64,000 nucleotides of DNA from Martelella sp. NC20 (GCF_013459645.1 NZ_CP054862.1:186001-250000), one strand, 5' to 3'; shown: positions 1 through 10,009, counted from the first letter of the stretch. Notes: generated from the letters alone by a model not told the origin. Numbers and translations: made by a program.

Positions 1-774
1 AGCGGCCGGATAACCCTCAACGGCCAGGTGATTTCCGACCTGCCGCCGAAACAGCGCCGCGCGCTCTGCGGCCGGCATATGGGCTTCATCTTTCAGGAGC
101 CGATGACGGCGCTGCATCCGACCCTCACCATCGGCCGGCAGATGACGGATTCCATCCGCCACAATCTCGGCCTTGGCCGCGCCGCGGCGACGGATCGCGC
201 CGCCGAACTGCTGGACCGCGTCGGCATACCGCGCCCGCGCGAGATCCTGAAGGGCTATGTCCACCAGCTTTCCGGCGGCATGCGCCAGCGGGTGATGATC
301 GCGCTGGCGATCTCCTGCGGCCCCTCGCTCGTCATCGCCGACGAGCCGACGACGGCGCTCGACGTCACCATTCAGGCGCAGGTGCTGGACCTTCTCGATG
401 ACATGCGCCGCGAGCTTTCGCTCGGCATGCTGTTCATCACCCACGATCTCGAAGTGGTCGGCGATTTCTGCGACCGGGCGGTGGTGATGTATGCCGGCGA
501 CGTGGCGGAGCGGGGCAGGGCGGCCGACATCGTCCGCCGACCCGAGCACCCCTATACCAACGGCCTGCTCGCCGCCGTGCCGGCCGATGACGATGGCCGC
601 GACCGGCTGACGCCCATTCCCGGCAGCGTGCCGCCGGTCGGCCACTGGCCGGAAGGCTGCCGGTTCGCCCCGCGCTGCGGGCGCGCCGACGCGGTCTGTC
701 GCGAACGGCCGCTGCTTGAGCCCAAACGACAGACCGAAGCGCGGTGCTGGCACCCGATGGAGGAACAGGCATGA
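1..774 (+). CDS. Peptide-type ABC transporter ATPase, DppD/OppD-like (5' partial)
   Basis: ATP-hydrolysing subunit of a dipeptide/oligopeptide/nickel-type importer, acting at the cytoplasmic face of the membrane. The reading frame is open from base 1, so the N-terminus and the Walker A motif lie outside the window. Visible in order are the Q-loop (GFIFQEPM), the signature LSGGMRQR, Walker B ([11 protein letters not shown]), the H-loop (ITHDL) and the C-terminal cysteine-containing oligopeptide-type tail ([14 protein letters not shown]). That tail is typical of DppD/DppF proteins. The stop overlaps the next start by four bases (ATGA), so the two ATPases are translationally coupled. The permeases and binding protein would lie upstream. 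The substrate cannot be told from the ATPase. Confidence 0.93.
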   Translation, partial: SGRITLNGQVISDLPPKQRRALCGRHMGFIFQEPMTALHPTLTIGRQMTDSIRHNLGLGRAAATDRAAELLDRVGIPRPREILKGYVHQLSGGMRQRVMIALAISCGPSLVIADEPTTALDVTIQAQVLDLLDDMRRELSLGMLFITHDLEVVGDFCDRAVVMYAGDVAERGRAADIVRRPEHPYTNGLLAAVPADDDGRDRLTPIPGSVPPVGHWPEGCRFAPRCGRADAVCRERPLLEPKRQTEARCWHPMEEQA

Positions 775-1709
775 GCGAACCTCTCTTGCACGTCACCGGC
801 CTTTCGAAAAGCTTCAGCGCGGTGCAGGCCGTGCGCAGCGTCGATCTCGCCATTACGCGCGGCAGCACATTCGGCCTCGTGGGCGAATCCGGTTCCGGAA
901 AATCGACCACCGCCCGGCTGGTGCTCAGGCTGATCGAGCCGACATCGGGTAAAATCCGCTTTCGCGGGCGCGATCTATCGACCCTCGGCGCGAGCGCGTT
1001 GCGCGCCGAGCGACGGCATATGCAGATGATCTTCCAGGACCCGTTCGGCTCGCTCAATCCGCGCATGTCGGTGCGCGAAACGCTGGTCGAGCCGCAGCTT
1101 GTCCACGGCGTCGGCACGCCGGATGAGCGCGTGCGCACCGCCGCCCGCCTGCTTGACGAGGTGAGCCTGCCGCAGGCAGCCCTCGACCGGTTCCCGCATG
1201 AGTTTTCGGGCGGCCAGCGCCAGCGCATCGCGATCGCCCGCGCGCTGGCCACCAATCCCGACCTGATCGTCGCCGACGAGCCGGTCTCGGCCCTCGACGT
1301 CTCGGTTCAGGCGCAGGTGCTGAACCTGATGCGCGACCTTCAGGACCGCCACAATACCACCATGCTGTTCATCTCCCACGACCTCCGGGTGGTGCGGTTC
1401 ATGTGCGATGAAATCGCGGTGATGTATCTCGGCGAGATCGTCGAGCAGGGCCCGAGCGCGCGCATCTACAGCGCGCCGGCCCATCCCTATACGAGGGCGC
1501 TGCTCGATTCCGTGCCCGGAAAGGGGCAGGAGCGGCGCGCGCGGCTTGCCGGCGAGATCCCGAGCGCGCATGCCATTCCCTCCGGCTGCGCGTTTCGCAC
1601 GCGCTGTCCGCTCGCCTTCGAGCGCTGCACCCGTGAAACGCCGGCGATGCGCGATACCGGCGGCGGCCAGCGCGCGGCCTGCCACCTTCTGGAAAGGAGC
1701 GCCGCATGA
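771..1709 (+). CDS. Peptide-type ABC transporter ATPase, DppF/OppF-like
   Basis: Second ATPase of the same importer, 312 residues. The ATG inside the ATGA overlap is chosen as start; an in-frame start 27 bases upstream lies within the previous gene. Walker A is GESGSGKST (about residues 38-46), the signature is FSGGQRQRIAIARAL, Walker B is LIVADEPVSALD and the H-loop is ISHDL. The C-terminus carries the oligo/dipeptide tail with paired cysteines (CAFRTRCPLAFERC). Length and motif order are normal for DppF. It is coupled by four-base overlaps both to the DppD-like gene and to the esterase downstream, so the three genes are one transcript. Confidence 0.95.
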   Translation: MSEPLLHVTGLSKSFSAVQAVRSVDLAITRGSTFGLVGESGSGKSTTARLVLRLIEPTSGKIRFRGRDLSTLGASALRAERRHMQMIFQDPFGSLNPRMSVRETLVEPQLVHGVGTPDERVRTAARLLDEVSLPQAALDRFPHEFSGGQRQRIAIARALATNPDLIVADEPVSALDVSVQAQVLNLMRDLQDRHNTTMLFISHDLRVVRFMCDEIAVMYLGEIVEQGPSARIYSAPAHPYTRALLDSVPGKGQERRARLAGEIPSAHAIPSGCAFRTRCPLAFERCTRETPAMRDTGGGQRAACHLLERSAA

Positions 1710-3145
1710 GCACCGACAGGGCAATTTCCGCAACCAGCCGACGGGCGACCTATCACGGGCTTTTGGACGGCCGCGTCGCGCGGTTCCTGAATATCCGCTA
1801 TGCAGCGCCGCCGCTCGGACCGTTGCGCTTCCGCCCGCCGCAAGGGATCGAAAACGAGGGCGGTATCGATGCCCGCATGCCCGGCTTCGCCCCGCCGCAA
1901 CAGAGAAATGATCCGCCCGCATGGGCCCCGCGCGGCGCGGGTTTCCAAACCGGCGAGGATTGTCTCAATCTCAATGTCTGGACGCCGGCGATCGACGGCG
2001 GAAAGCGGCCGGTCATCGTCCATGCCTTTGGCGGCGGGTTTCAGGCGGGGGCAGGGCAGGGGAGTTTTCACGACGAGCCCGGCTTCGTCGCCCGCGGCGA
2101 TGTCGTTCTGGTGCGCCCCAACATGCGGGTCGGCGCGCCGGGCTTCCTGCATCTTGCGAAAGCCTTTGGCCCGGAATACGCCGCGGCCAATCGCGGCATG
2201 CTGGATTTCATCGCTGCGCTTGAATGGGTGCGCGACAATATCGCGGCCTTTGGCGGCGATCCCGACAATGTCACGCTTGCCGGCATGTCGTCGGGGGCGT
2301 TTACCATTTCGGCGCTGTTCGGCGTCGATGGCGCGGCCGGCCTGTTTCGCCGCGTCTGGGTGATGAGCGGCCCGGCAAGCCGCATCATCGATCAGGATAC
2401 GGCCACAGACATGGCCGCCGATTTTCTCGCCCGCGCGGGCGTCGAACCGGGCGACGAAGCCGCCCTTCAGGCCCTCGGCACGGACGACATTCTCGACCTG
2501 CAAGGCGCGGTGCTGGCGACCCATCTCGGCGAGCGCAACGCGCCGGGCGGGCGGACATTCGGCATCGTTCTCGATGGAGCCAGTCTCAACCGCCACCCGA
2601 TGGAAGGCCTCGCCACGGGCTGCTTCAGAGATCACCGCATCGTTGCCGGCTGGACCCGCGACGAGGCGCGGATGTGGTATGCCATGGGCGTGATGCCAGC
2701 GGTGAAAGACCGCGCCGGCGTGTTGCGCACCGTCCGTCTGTTCTGTCCCGAAAACGCGGAGGCACGGCTCGCCGCGCTGGAGGGGGAACGGCCGGGCGCA
2801 AGCTTCAGCGAATATGAGGAAATCTTCCTGTCGCGCACCATCTACCGCGATCCGGCCATCGCCATGCTCGCCGCCCATCGCGATGCCGGCGGAACCGGCT
2901 ATGGCTATGAGTTCCGCTGGACCCCGCAATCGGAAAACGCCCGGTTCGGGGCCGCCCACGGTTTCGACGAGCCCTTCGTCTTTGCCAGCGTCGATCGCTT
3001 TCCGCTGGCCAACGGCGATGCCGGAGCCGCCCGGCTGGCAGAGGCCATGTCGGGCGCCCTGATCGACTACGCCCGCACCGGCGACCCCGGCTGGCCGGCA
3101 TCCAGCGCCGGGAACGGCTATACCTGCTGGGACCAGGATTTCTGA
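1706..3145 (+). CDS. Type B carboxylesterase (para-nitrobenzyl esterase-like)
   Basis: Alpha/beta-hydrolase of 479 residues that should hydrolyse carboxylic esters. The family signature EDCLNLNVWTP lies near residue 84, the nucleophile elbow GMSSG places the catalytic serine at about residue 195, and a histidine in AAHGFDEP near residue 418 fits the third catalytic position. The usual oxyanion motif HGGGF is FGGGF here. I see no signal peptide, so the enzyme is probably cytoplasmic. The start overlaps the stop of the ATPase gene (ATGA). Placement at the end of a peptide-type transporter operon suggests it cleaves an imported ester or esterified peptide. The substrate is unknown. Confidence 0.9.
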   Translation: MSTDRAISATSRRATYHGLLDGRVARFLNIRYAAPPLGPLRFRPPQGIENEGGIDARMPGFAPPQQRNDPPAWAPRGAGFQTGEDCLNLNVWTPAIDGGKRPVIVHAFGGGFQAGAGQGSFHDEPGFVARGDVVLVRPNMRVGAPGFLHLAKAFGPEYAAANRGMLDFIAALEWVRDNIAAFGGDPDNVTLAGMSSGAFTISALFGVDGAAGLFRRVWVMSGPASRIIDQDTATDMAADFLARAGVEPGDEAALQALGTDDILDLQGAVLATHLGERNAPGGRTFGIVLDGASLNRHPMEGLATGCFRDHRIVAGWTRDEARMWYAMGVMPAVKDRAGVLRTVRLFCPENAEARLAALEGERPGASFSEYEEIFLSRTIYRDPAIAMLAAHRDAGGTGYGYEFRWTPQSENARFGAAHGFDEPFVFASVDRFPLANGDAGAARLAEAMSGALIDYARTGDPGWPASSAGNGYTCWDQDF

Positions 3146-3525
3146 TTGGACCGACGGCGCGAAACCGCCGCCTGAAATATCGACAGCGCCGGAAAAGGAA
3201 CCGCCGGTATTGTTGAACGTCAACCAGCCGCCGTTGCCGTCGCCACCCGCGCCAAAGGACATGATCGTCCAGCCCGCATATTGTGTGCCTGATCCGCGCT
3301 CATGAGGAGCATCGGACGCCCGGATCCGACGGCATGAAGGCAGGCGTGATCGCGGCCGGTTCCAGGCTCGGCGAGGCAAAACAAGGGCTTGTTTCAAAGG
3401 CGTCAGCGCCGGCACGGCGGGCGGATTTCAGCACGGGACCGGCGGCAACGCCTGCCAGGTTTGCGATGCCAATCTTTGCCGGAGGAAACGACTGGTTAAG
3501 GTTTCTTTTCTATCACATTGGCTGA
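3146..3525. other. Intergenic stretch with a possible Gly-rich gene remnant on the minus strand
   Basis: No convincing complete gene. On the minus strand bases 3295 to 3146 translate to a glycine- and aromatic-rich stretch (for example AGWTIMSFGAGGDGNGGW and SGAVDISGGGF) that resembles a piece of a beta-helical surface or polysaccharide-acting protein. It runs without a stop into the antisense of the esterase, so a separate gene would have been cut by it. An 80-codon plus-strand frame at 3283-3525 has no family features. The FtsK promoter presumably also lies here. Confidence 0.3.
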
Positions 3526-3555
3526 GTGACAGCTCTCAGATTGGTCTTCATCAGC

Positions 3556-6219
3556 ATGCCCTTTTCGCGATATCCAAGCCTTCAATCGAAACCCGCCGAA
3601 ACGGTACGGGTGGACAGTCTTCAGACAGAAGGGGACGACCGGTTCGCTGAGCCGTCGCGACGCAATCCGGATGCGGCGATCCTGGACCCTGACCGGCTTC
3701 CGACCTGGCAGCGTCCCTTCGTGCTGGGACCGAATGTGCGCTTCACCCGCACGCCGCACAAGAAACACCCCGAACCTGAAATGCCCCCGGCCGCGACCGG
3801 CGAAAGGCCGGAGGCGTGTTACGGGCCGCCATCGCGCTCGCCAGCCGTTGCGCTTCAGGACCGCATTGCCGACGAGCTGCCCGCCGCGCGGGACGACGGC
3901 GCGCCGCATGGCCAGAAGCTGGCGCCTTTCCCGGCCGAACCGCCGGTGCTGGTGGATTTCCTGTTCCAGCCGATCGGCGCGCCGGAGCATGATGCAGAGC
4001 TGCAAGCCTTCCCCGAACCCGAGCCTGAACCTGCCGCGCAAACAACGATGCCGGAGCAGCCTTCAGCAACCAATGACGAAAGCAAAGTGAATATTTCGCA
4101 CGCGCCCTCACGCTCTGAAACGCATGACGTCCAACCGGTAGCCACGGTGGGCGAAGCCAACGAAACACCGGCCGACGAAGGATATCTTGCCTTCATTCCG
4201 GATGGGCTCGCTTTCGAGATGATGGCGCTCGGGCTTTTCGAAGGCGTAACGCCGATCGCGGAAGCCGCCCTGTGCGAAGACATCGATTTCGCCGATGAGG
4301 CGAATGCTGACGAAGACGGCACGCCATGGACCGCGACCTCGGACGCGGTGGAAACCGTCATCGATGAACCGGAAACGGTCGCCGAAGACGGTCCCTCGCC
4401 AATCGCGCTTTACCGGCAGGTCCTGCTCTACAGCCCGACGCAGCGCGGCCTAAGCGACCGCATGGACGAACAAGTCGCGCATGCGGACGAGAGCCCCGTC
4501 GATGAGCGCGACGACGGGTTCGCCGAAATGTATGCGGATGAGGCGGAGGACGATCCGGAAGACGAGCCCGAAGACGATATTGCCGCCGTCGCCGAGGAGC
4601 ATGACATCCGGCCCGAAATGGAACCGGAAGAAGATGATGCGCCGGATACTGTCGCAGAGCCCCTGCATGTTCTGGCGAAACATGAACAAACCGATTTCCT
4701 GTTCCCCTCGATCGAGCTTCTGCAGGCGCCGCGTTCGGACGAGACCAGCGATCTGAGCCAGGAAGCGCTGGAACAGAGCGCCGGCCTGCTCGAGAGCATT
4801 CTCGAGGATTTCGGCGTCAAGGGCGAGATCATCGACGTCCGTCCGGGCCCGGTCGTCACGCTTTACGAATTCGAACCGGCGCCGGGCGTCAAGTCCTCGC
4901 GGGTGATCAATCTTTCGGACGATATCGCCCGCTCGATGTCGGCGCTTTCGGCGCGCGTCGCGGTTATTCCCGGCCGCAATGTGATCGGCATCGAGCTTCC
5001 GAACGAAGAGCGCGAGACGGTCTATCTCAGGGAGCTTCTCGAAAACCGCCTCTACATGACGACGGATTTCCGCCTGCCGCTTTGCCTCGGCAAGAATATC
5101 GGCGGCGAGCCGGTGGTCGCGGAACTGGCGAAAATGCCGCATCTTCTGGTGGCCGGCACCACCGGTTCGGGCAAGTCCGTCGCCATCAACACCATGATCC
5201 TGTCACTGCTCTATCATCTACGGCCGGAAGAATGCCGCCTGATCATGGTCGATCCGAAAATGCTGGAACTGTCGGTCTATGACGGCATCCCGCATCTTCT
5301 CACCCCGGTCGTGACCGATCCGAAGAAGGCGGTTCTGGCGCTGAAATGGGCCGTCCGCGAAATGGAGGACCGCTATCGCAAGATGTCGCGGCTCGGCGTT
5401 CGCAATATCGACGGGTTCAACAAGCGCGTCGCCGAGGCCCGCTCCACGGGCGAAACCATCATGGTGTCGGTGCCCACCGGCTTTGACCGCACCACCGGCG
5501 AACAGATTTTCGAGGAACAGGCGCTCGATCTCTCGGCACTGCCCTACATTGTCGTCATCGTCGATGAGATGGCCGATCTGATGATGGTCGCCGGCAAGGA
5601 GATCGAAGGCACGATCCAGCGTCTGGCGCAGATGGCGCGCGCTGCCGGCATCCACCTGATCATGGCCACGCAGCGACCCTCGGTCGACGTGATCACCGGC
5701 ACGATCAAGGCCAACTTCCCGACGCGCATCTCGTTCCAGGTGACCTCGAAGATCGACAGCCGCACGATCCTCGGCGAGCAGGGCGCGGAGTATCTGCTGG
5801 GGCAGGGGGACATGCTGCATATGAAGGGCGGCGGACGGATCGCCCGTGTCCACGGCCCCTTCGTTTCCGATCACGAGGTGGAGAAGGTCGTCGCCCATCT
5901 GAAGACACAGGGCACGCCGACCTATCTCGGCAGCGTTGTCGTCGACGAGGAAGAGGAAGACGAGGGCGAAGAGGACGCCGCCGTCTTCGATGCGACCGAT
6001 ATGGGTTCCGACGATGATGACGTCGACGATCTCTTCGCAAAGGCCGTGAAGATCGTCCAGCGCGACAGGAAGTGCTCGACCTCCTATATCCAGCGCCGCC
6101 TATCGATCGGCTACAACCGTGCCGCGTCCCTGGTGGAACGCATGGAGCGCGAAGGCCTCGTCGGCCCCGCCAACCATGTCGGCAAGCGCGAGATCCTCGA
6201 CGCCGCCGCAACGGGCTGA
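3556..6219 (+). CDS. ftsK: FtsK/SpoIIIE-type DNA translocase without membrane domain
   Basis: Hexameric ATP-driven DNA pump family protein, 887 residues from the ATG; a GTG at 3526 would add 10 residues, and neither start has a clear ribosome site. The first 400 residues are acidic, proline-rich and low in complexity, with no hydrophobic segment long enough to cross a membrane. The FtsK alpha domain begins near residue 405 ([20 protein letters not shown]). Walker A is GTTGSGKSV at about 534-542, Walker B is [13 protein letters not shown] and the ATPase motif is [24 protein letters not shown]-reading gamma winged helix ends the protein ([20 protein letters not shown]). Rhizobia commonly carry a membrane-anchored FtsK as well. 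This copy looks like the soluble paralogue. Confidence 0.93.
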   Translation: MPFSRYPSLQSKPAETVRVDSLQTEGDDRFAEPSRRNPDAAILDPDRLPTWQRPFVLGPNVRFTRTPHKKHPEPEMPPAATGERPEACYGPPSRSPAVALQDRIADELPAARDDGAPHGQKLAPFPAEPPVLVDFLFQPIGAPEHDAELQAFPEPEPEPAAQTTMPEQPSATNDESKVNISHAPSRSETHDVQPVATVGEANETPADEGYLAFIPDGLAFEMMALGLFEGVTPIAEAALCEDIDFADEANADEDGTPWTATSDAVETVIDEPETVAEDGPSPIALYRQVLLYSPTQRGLSDRMDEQVAHADESPVDERDDGFAEMYADEAEDDPEDEPEDDIAAVAEEHDIRPEMEPEEDDAPDTVAEPLHVLAKHEQTDFLFPSIELLQAPRSDETSDLSQEALEQSAGLLESILEDFGVKGEIIDVRPGPVVTLYEFEPAPGVKSSRVINLSDDIARSMSALSARVAVIPGRNVIGIELPNEERETVYLRELLENRLYMTTDFRLPLCLGKNIGGEPVVAELAKMPHLLVAGTTGSGKSVAINTMILSLLYHLRPEECRLIMVDPKMLELSVYDGIPHLLTPVVTDPKKAVLALKWAVREMEDRYRKMSRLGVRNIDGFNKRVAEARSTGETIMVSVPTGFDRTTGEQIFEEQALDLSALPYIVVIVDEMADLMMVAGKEIEGTIQRLAQMARAAGIHLIMATQRPSVDVITGTIKANFPTRISFQVTSKIDSRTILGEQGAEYLLGQGDMLHMKGGGRIARVHGPFVSDHEVEKVVAHLKTQGTPTYLGSVVVDEEEEDEGEEDAAVFDATDMGSDDDDVDDLFAKAVKIVQRDRKCSTSYIQRRLSIGYNRAASLVERMEREGLVGPANHVGKREILDAAATG

Positions 6220-6318
6220 CCCCCGGGGTATCGGCATGATGCCATGCCGTTTGCATCATGAGGGTGGCCGCAGCCATTTCACGACGCGGCGGTTCGATCG
6301 TCCGTCGCTGAGCAGCGA

Positions 6319-8019
6319 TCAGATTGCTTCCTTGCCGCGGCTTGCCTGCTCCGCGCGTTCGTTCACGCTTGAGAGCGGCTCCGGCCGGCCGAGGAGAAAG
6401 CCCTGAAGTTCGGGACATCCCATGTGCCTGAGGGCGACGCGCTGGCTCTCGTGTTCGACCCCTTCGGCCGTGACCGACAGGTTGAGCTCCTTTCCGATCG
6501 CCAGGATGGCGCGGATGATCGCGACGGAGCGGGCGTCGGAATCCAGGTTGGAAACGAAACTGCGGTCGATCTTGATCCGGTCGAACGGCATGCGCTGGAT
6601 GCTGGAGATCGACGAGGTTCCGCCGCCGAAATCATCCAGCGCCAGAAGAACGCCGATCTCCTTCAGTTCGGAGAAGGTCTGCGTGACCATCTCGGTCGCG
6701 CCGATAAGAGCCGATTCCTTGATCTCCAGTTCAAGGCGTCGGGGCGCAAGCCCGGAGGCCTGAAGCGCATGGCGGACCGCCTCGGCCAGCTGTCCGTCCT
6801 CAAGCTGGGCCGAAGACACATTCACGGATACGCGCACATTGTCCGGCCACGTCGCCGCATCACGGCATGCCGTCTCCAGGATCCAGGCGCCGAGCCTGCG
6901 AATGATGCCGGTCCTTTCGGCAACCGGGATAAAGACGTCCGGGGAAATCTCGCCTCTTTCAGGATGCGTCCACCGGGCGAGCGCTTCATATCCGGCGATC
7001 ACCGAATCCATGCCGCCACACAACGGCTGGTAGGCAAGAGAGACATCGCCATGCGTGATCGCTGCGCGAAGCTCCTTTTCAACGTCCCATTCCGGCCAGT
7101 CATGGCCGCCGGGAGGATGGTCGAAACGAAGATAGCTGCTTCCACCGGACCGTTTTACCGCGTAGAGTGCCATGTCGGCGTTGTTGTAGAGTTCGTCCGC
7201 GCCCGAGGCGTCGTCGGGAAACAGCGCGATCCCGATGGACACCGAGACAGAGGCCCGCGTCTGCCCGATGATGACCGGCTCTTCAAGCGCGCGGATAAGG
7301 CGTTGCGCAAGCGCGAAGGCACCGGATGGCTGTTCGACGCCCGCCTGGATGATGCAGAATTCATCGCCTCCGATCCGCGACACCATATCGCCGGACCGGA
7401 CCTGACCGGACAGGCGTCGGGCAATCACCCGCAGAAGTTCATCACCCGCAACGTGACCATATCGATCGTTCACCTGCTTGAATCCGTCGAGATCCATAAG
7501 CAGGAACCCAATTTTCGTTTGCGAACGACCGGAACCGAGGATAGCCTCGGACAGCTTTTCGGTGAGGCGGTTCCGGTTCGAAAGACCTGTCAGCGGGTCG
7601 TGCTCGGCAAGATAGGCGGCCCGCGCCTCGGCTTCGCGGATACTCGTCACATCCGAGAGAATGGCCAGGATAAACGGCTCCCTGCCATCCTTTGTATCGA
7701 GCTCGATGAGCCGCTTCCGCGTCACGATGACGTGGACGTCACCTTTGGCGTCGGTAACGACCTCTTCATTCTCGTTCGGCTCTCCCGTCGCAAAAACCCG
7801 GTTGTCGACCTTCCAGAAGACAGCCCTCTGCTCCTCCGGCAATTGCTCGTCCAGCGAGCCGAGCAGCGCCTCAAGCGGCTGGCCGAAGAATGTGCAGGCG
7901 GCATCGTTTGCGACCACGATCCGATGGCTGCGATCCTTGATGATGACGGGCAGCGGCATGGCATTCAAAACCGTCTGAAGGTTGTCAACCGTCGCCCGGA
8001 TGGAAGAATTCGAGAACAT
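6319..8019 (-). CDS. PAS-GGDEF-EAL cyclic-di-GMP turnover protein
   Basis: Cytoplasmic signalling protein of 566 residues able in principle to make and degrade cyclic-di-GMP. A PAS domain covers about residues 5-125 (PVIIKDRSHRIVVANDAAC). The GGDEF domain follows, with the active-site motif RIGGDEF (GGDEF at 217-221) and a product-inhibition site RSGD five residues before it. The EAL domain has YEALARW (EAL at 345-347), LEIKES, LDDFGGG, KIDRSF and TAEGVE, so most metal and substrate residues are kept. There are no membrane segments. The ATG at 8019 is chosen because GGAGG lies six bases upstream (8026-8030); an in-frame start at 8040 has no such site. The gene stands alone apart from a possible small gene just upstream. 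Confidence 0.93.
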   Translation of the reverse strand: MFSNSSIRATVDNLQTVLNAMPLPVIIKDRSHRIVVANDAACTFFGQPLEALLGSLDEQLPEEQRAVFWKVDNRVFATGEPNENEEVVTDAKGDVHVIVTRKRLIELDTKDGREPFILAILSDVTSIREAEARAAYLAEHDPLTGLSNRNRLTEKLSEAILGSGRSQTKIGFLLMDLDGFKQVNDRYGHVAGDELLRVIARRLSGQVRSGDMVSRIGGDEFCIIQAGVEQPSGAFALAQRLIRALEEPVIIGQTRASVSVSIGIALFPDDASGADELYNNADMALYAVKRSGGSSYLRFDHPPGGHDWPEWDVEKELRAAITHGDVSLAYQPLCGGMDSVIAGYEALARWTHPERGEISPDVFIPVAERTGIIRRLGAWILETACRDAATWPDNVRVSVNVSSAQLEDGQLAEAVRHALQASGLAPRRLELEIKESALIGATEMVTQTFSELKEIGVLLALDDFGGGTSSISSIQRMPFDRIKIDRSFVSNLDSDARSVAIIRAILAIGKELNLSVTAEGVEHESQRVALRHMGCPELQGFLLGRPEPLSSVNERAEQASRGKEAI

Positions 8020-8036
8020 ACGCGGCCTCCGGCAGC

Positions 8037-8198
8037 TCACACTTCATTCAGCAGGGTCCATACCCGCAGGACTTGCCCGTCAGGCAGCACGACAGGCCCC
8101 GTTGTTCTGTTGTCATAACACGAAGTGGGTCCGAGAATGAACCGCCCAATCGCCGGATGCATTCCCGCATCGGAAAGACCAGCGGGCTGGTCATGCAT
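8037..8198 (-). CDS. Possible small hypothetical protein upstream of the GGDEF-EAL gene
   Basis: A 53-codon frame starting at an ATG preceded by GGAG five bases away and ending 17 bases before the GGDEF-EAL start, so the two could be cotranscribed. The C-terminal half (TTGPVVLPDGQVLRVWTLL) reads like genuine protein sequence, while the N-terminal half is unremarkable. The same frame is open further upstream to 8312. I recognise no family. It could equally be a chance frame in the leader of the GGDEF-EAL gene. Confidence 0.3.
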   Translation of the reverse strand: MHDQPAGLSDAGMHPAIGRFILGPTSCYDNRTTGPVVLPDGQVLRVWTLLNEV

Positions 8199-8253
8199 CC
8201 GCACTCCGGCCTTGCCGCGAGAACCCGATCGAGGCCTGTCGGCGGATCTGGCA

Positions 8254-8288
8254 ATCAGATCATGAAGGGGTCTCCTCCATGATCTGAT
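8254..8288. repeat. 11-bp perfect inverted repeat downstream of the GMC gene
   Basis: ATCAGATCATG at 8254-8264 is exactly mirrored by CATGATCTGAT at 8278-8288 with a 13-base loop. It lies 31 bases beyond the stop of the leftward GMC oxidoreductase gene, so it could terminate or stabilise that transcript. It lacks a T-run. It could also be a protein-binding site for the leftward GGDEF-EAL transcript. Confidence 0.45.
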
Positions 8289-8318
8289 CATAACAGGCGG
8301 CATGAACGACAACCGGGA

Positions 8319-9986
8319 TTAGCTTTGCTCAGCCGCCAAACTGTCCGAACAGGCGGCGCCACCCAAGTTGCGGCAGGCCCGGATCGTCAAGGCCATGACC
8401 GTGAGCGTGGTTCCGGCAACGCCGCTGCCGGGAAAGGCGCTCGCATCCGTGACCAGAACATTGGGGGCATCCCAGAGCCTGTTGAACGGATCGAGCACGG
8501 ATGTCTCGGGCGTCTCGCCCATGCGCGCGCCACCGGTCTCGTGGATTGCCGCCCCCATGCGCATCGACTTGCCGAACCAGAGACGAAACATCATCCGGCT
8601 GAAGGGATCGGCTTGTGGGAAGGCGCCCTTTCCGAATTCCTTCAAGCCCGAGGGCGAGCCGACGAATTCCAGTTCGCCGCCAACGCCGCGGATCATATCG
8701 ATGATCGTCTCCTCCTGTCGACGGAGAAGCGCTTTTTCCTCCTCGTGCATGACGCAGCGGATATGCGGCGCGGGAATGCCCCAGGCATCCTTGCGTCGCA
8801 TATCCAGCGTAATGCGATTGTCCGGGTATGGGAGCATGCGACCGAAACCGAAGAAGGAGAGCTGCGCGTCGCTGTCGTCAGCCACCGGGCTTCGTCCAAC
8901 GCTGCCCTGATAGTCGAAATCGCCACGGGCCTGCTCGCTTTCGTCGAACCGGGGTATGAATATCCCGCCGGAGGCATTGTAGAACGGGTCCTCCGGGGCC
9001 GAACTGTCCCGCGCCCAGCCCTTGGCGCCCGAAAACGACCCGAAAGCCAGGCATGGAAGCTGGTCCATGAAATAGCGGCCGAGCAGGCCGGAACTGTTGC
9101 CCAGGCCATCGGGATGCCGGGAGGACGCGGAATTCAGCAGCAGCCTGACGCTTTCCACGGGCGAGGCGCAGACAACGATCTTCGCCCCATGGACAATTTC
9201 CGCTTTCCCTGTCGCCCGGTCGATAAACTCCACCCCCGTCGCCAGACCGGTCGTGTCATCCGTTACCACGCGGCGGACGACGGCATTGTAGCGGATGCTC
9301 AGCCGGCCGCTCGCCATGGCGTCGCGCAAGGGCCGCGGCACCCGCTCCGGATCGGGGGCGATGTAGCGCCACGAAACCACGTGACGACCCGGCCATCGGC
9401 TCTCGACCGCAGACTTGAATGCCTGCTCGCCCGGCGTCAGCATCGCAGGCCGGCAATAGATGCCGTCGGGCAGCGTTTCGACATCGTCCCTGTTGCCGTA
9501 AAGCCCGAGGCAACGCTCGACCTCATCGTAGAAGGGGGCCAGATCGCTGTAGGAAACCGGCCAGTCCTCGCCCTTGCCAGTTCGTGATCTGATCTTGAAG
9601 TCCGCATCGCTCCAGCGCAACAGCACACGCCCGAAACTATGAAGGCGACCGCCGCCCTGCCGGCCGCGAATCCAGAGAAAGGGTTCGCCCTTCGGCGTGG
9701 TATAGGGATTTTTCCTGTCGTTGACGAAGAAATGGCTCAGACGCTCGCTGAAGAACGCGGCCCGCGCCTGGATCGGCTGGCCCTTCAGCGTCGCGCGCAT
9801 GCGCTCCCAGACATTGATGGCGCCGGCCGGCGGCTTCTTCCGGTCTGGATCGAAATCCTTCGCTCCGATCTCGCGACCGGCCTCCAGAAGAAGGACGGAA
9901 AGCCCCTGTTCGGTGAGTTCCTTTGCCGCGAAGGAACCGGCAGCGCCGGAACCGATCACAAGCGCGTCGTATATCTTGGTGGACAT
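8319..9986 (-). CDS. GMC-family FAD-dependent oxidoreductase
   Basis: Flavoprotein of 555 residues in the glucose-methanol-choline family, members of which oxidise the hydroxyl groups of sugars and polyols. The N-terminal dinucleotide fold has GSGAAG at residues 12-17 and the ADP-binding acidic end LLLEAG near 33-38. The C-terminal domain has the conserved HETGGARMG segment and the FAD-closing stretch SGVAGTTLTVMALTI. There is no Tat or Sec signal peptide. It is the last gene of the leftward LacI-controlled sugar operon, 23 bases after the transporter ATPase. An imported sugar or cyclitol is the likely substrate; the electron acceptor is not evident. Confidence 0.92.
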   Translation of the reverse strand: MSTKIYDALVIGSGAAGSFAAKELTEQGLSVLLLEAGREIGAKDFDPDRKKPPAGAINVWERMRATLKGQPIQARAAFFSERLSHFFVNDRKNPYTTPKGEPFLWIRGRQGGGRLHSFGRVLLRWSDADFKIRSRTGKGEDWPVSYSDLAPFYDEVERCLGLYGNRDDVETLPDGIYCRPAMLTPGEQAFKSAVESRWPGRHVVSWRYIAPDPERVPRPLRDAMASGRLSIRYNAVVRRVVTDDTTGLATGVEFIDRATGKAEIVHGAKIVVCASPVESVRLLLNSASSRHPDGLGNSSGLLGRYFMDQLPCLAFGSFSGAKGWARDSSAPEDPFYNASGGIFIPRFDESEQARGDFDYQGSVGRSPVADDSDAQLSFFGFGRMLPYPDNRITLDMRRKDAWGIPAPHIRCVMHEEEKALLRRQEETIIDMIRGVGGELEFVGSPSGLKEFGKGAFPQADPFSRMMFRLWFGKSMRMGAAIHETGGARMGETPETSVLDPFNRLWDAPNVLVTDASAFPGSGVAGTTLTVMALTIRACRNLGGAACSDSLAAEQS

Positions 9987-10009
9987 GGATTTCCGATCGT
10001 ATTTGCGTA

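Noticed and set aside
1487..3415. Long minus-strand frame of 642 codons
   Set aside because: It lies antisense to the ATPase and carboxylesterase genes, whose motifs are unmistakable; the length comes from GC-rich codon bias. Only its first part (3295-3146) is kept as a possible remnant.
3283..3525. 80-codon plus-strand frame before the FtsK gene
   Set aside because: No ribosome site, no family resemblance and low-complexity composition; probably upstream non-coding DNA.
6424..8118. Plus-strand frame of 564 codons
   Set aside because: Antisense shadow of the GGDEF-EAL gene, whose motifs are complete on the minus strand.
8325..9587. Plus-strand frame of 420 codons
   Set aside because: Antisense shadow of the GMC oxidoreductase gene.
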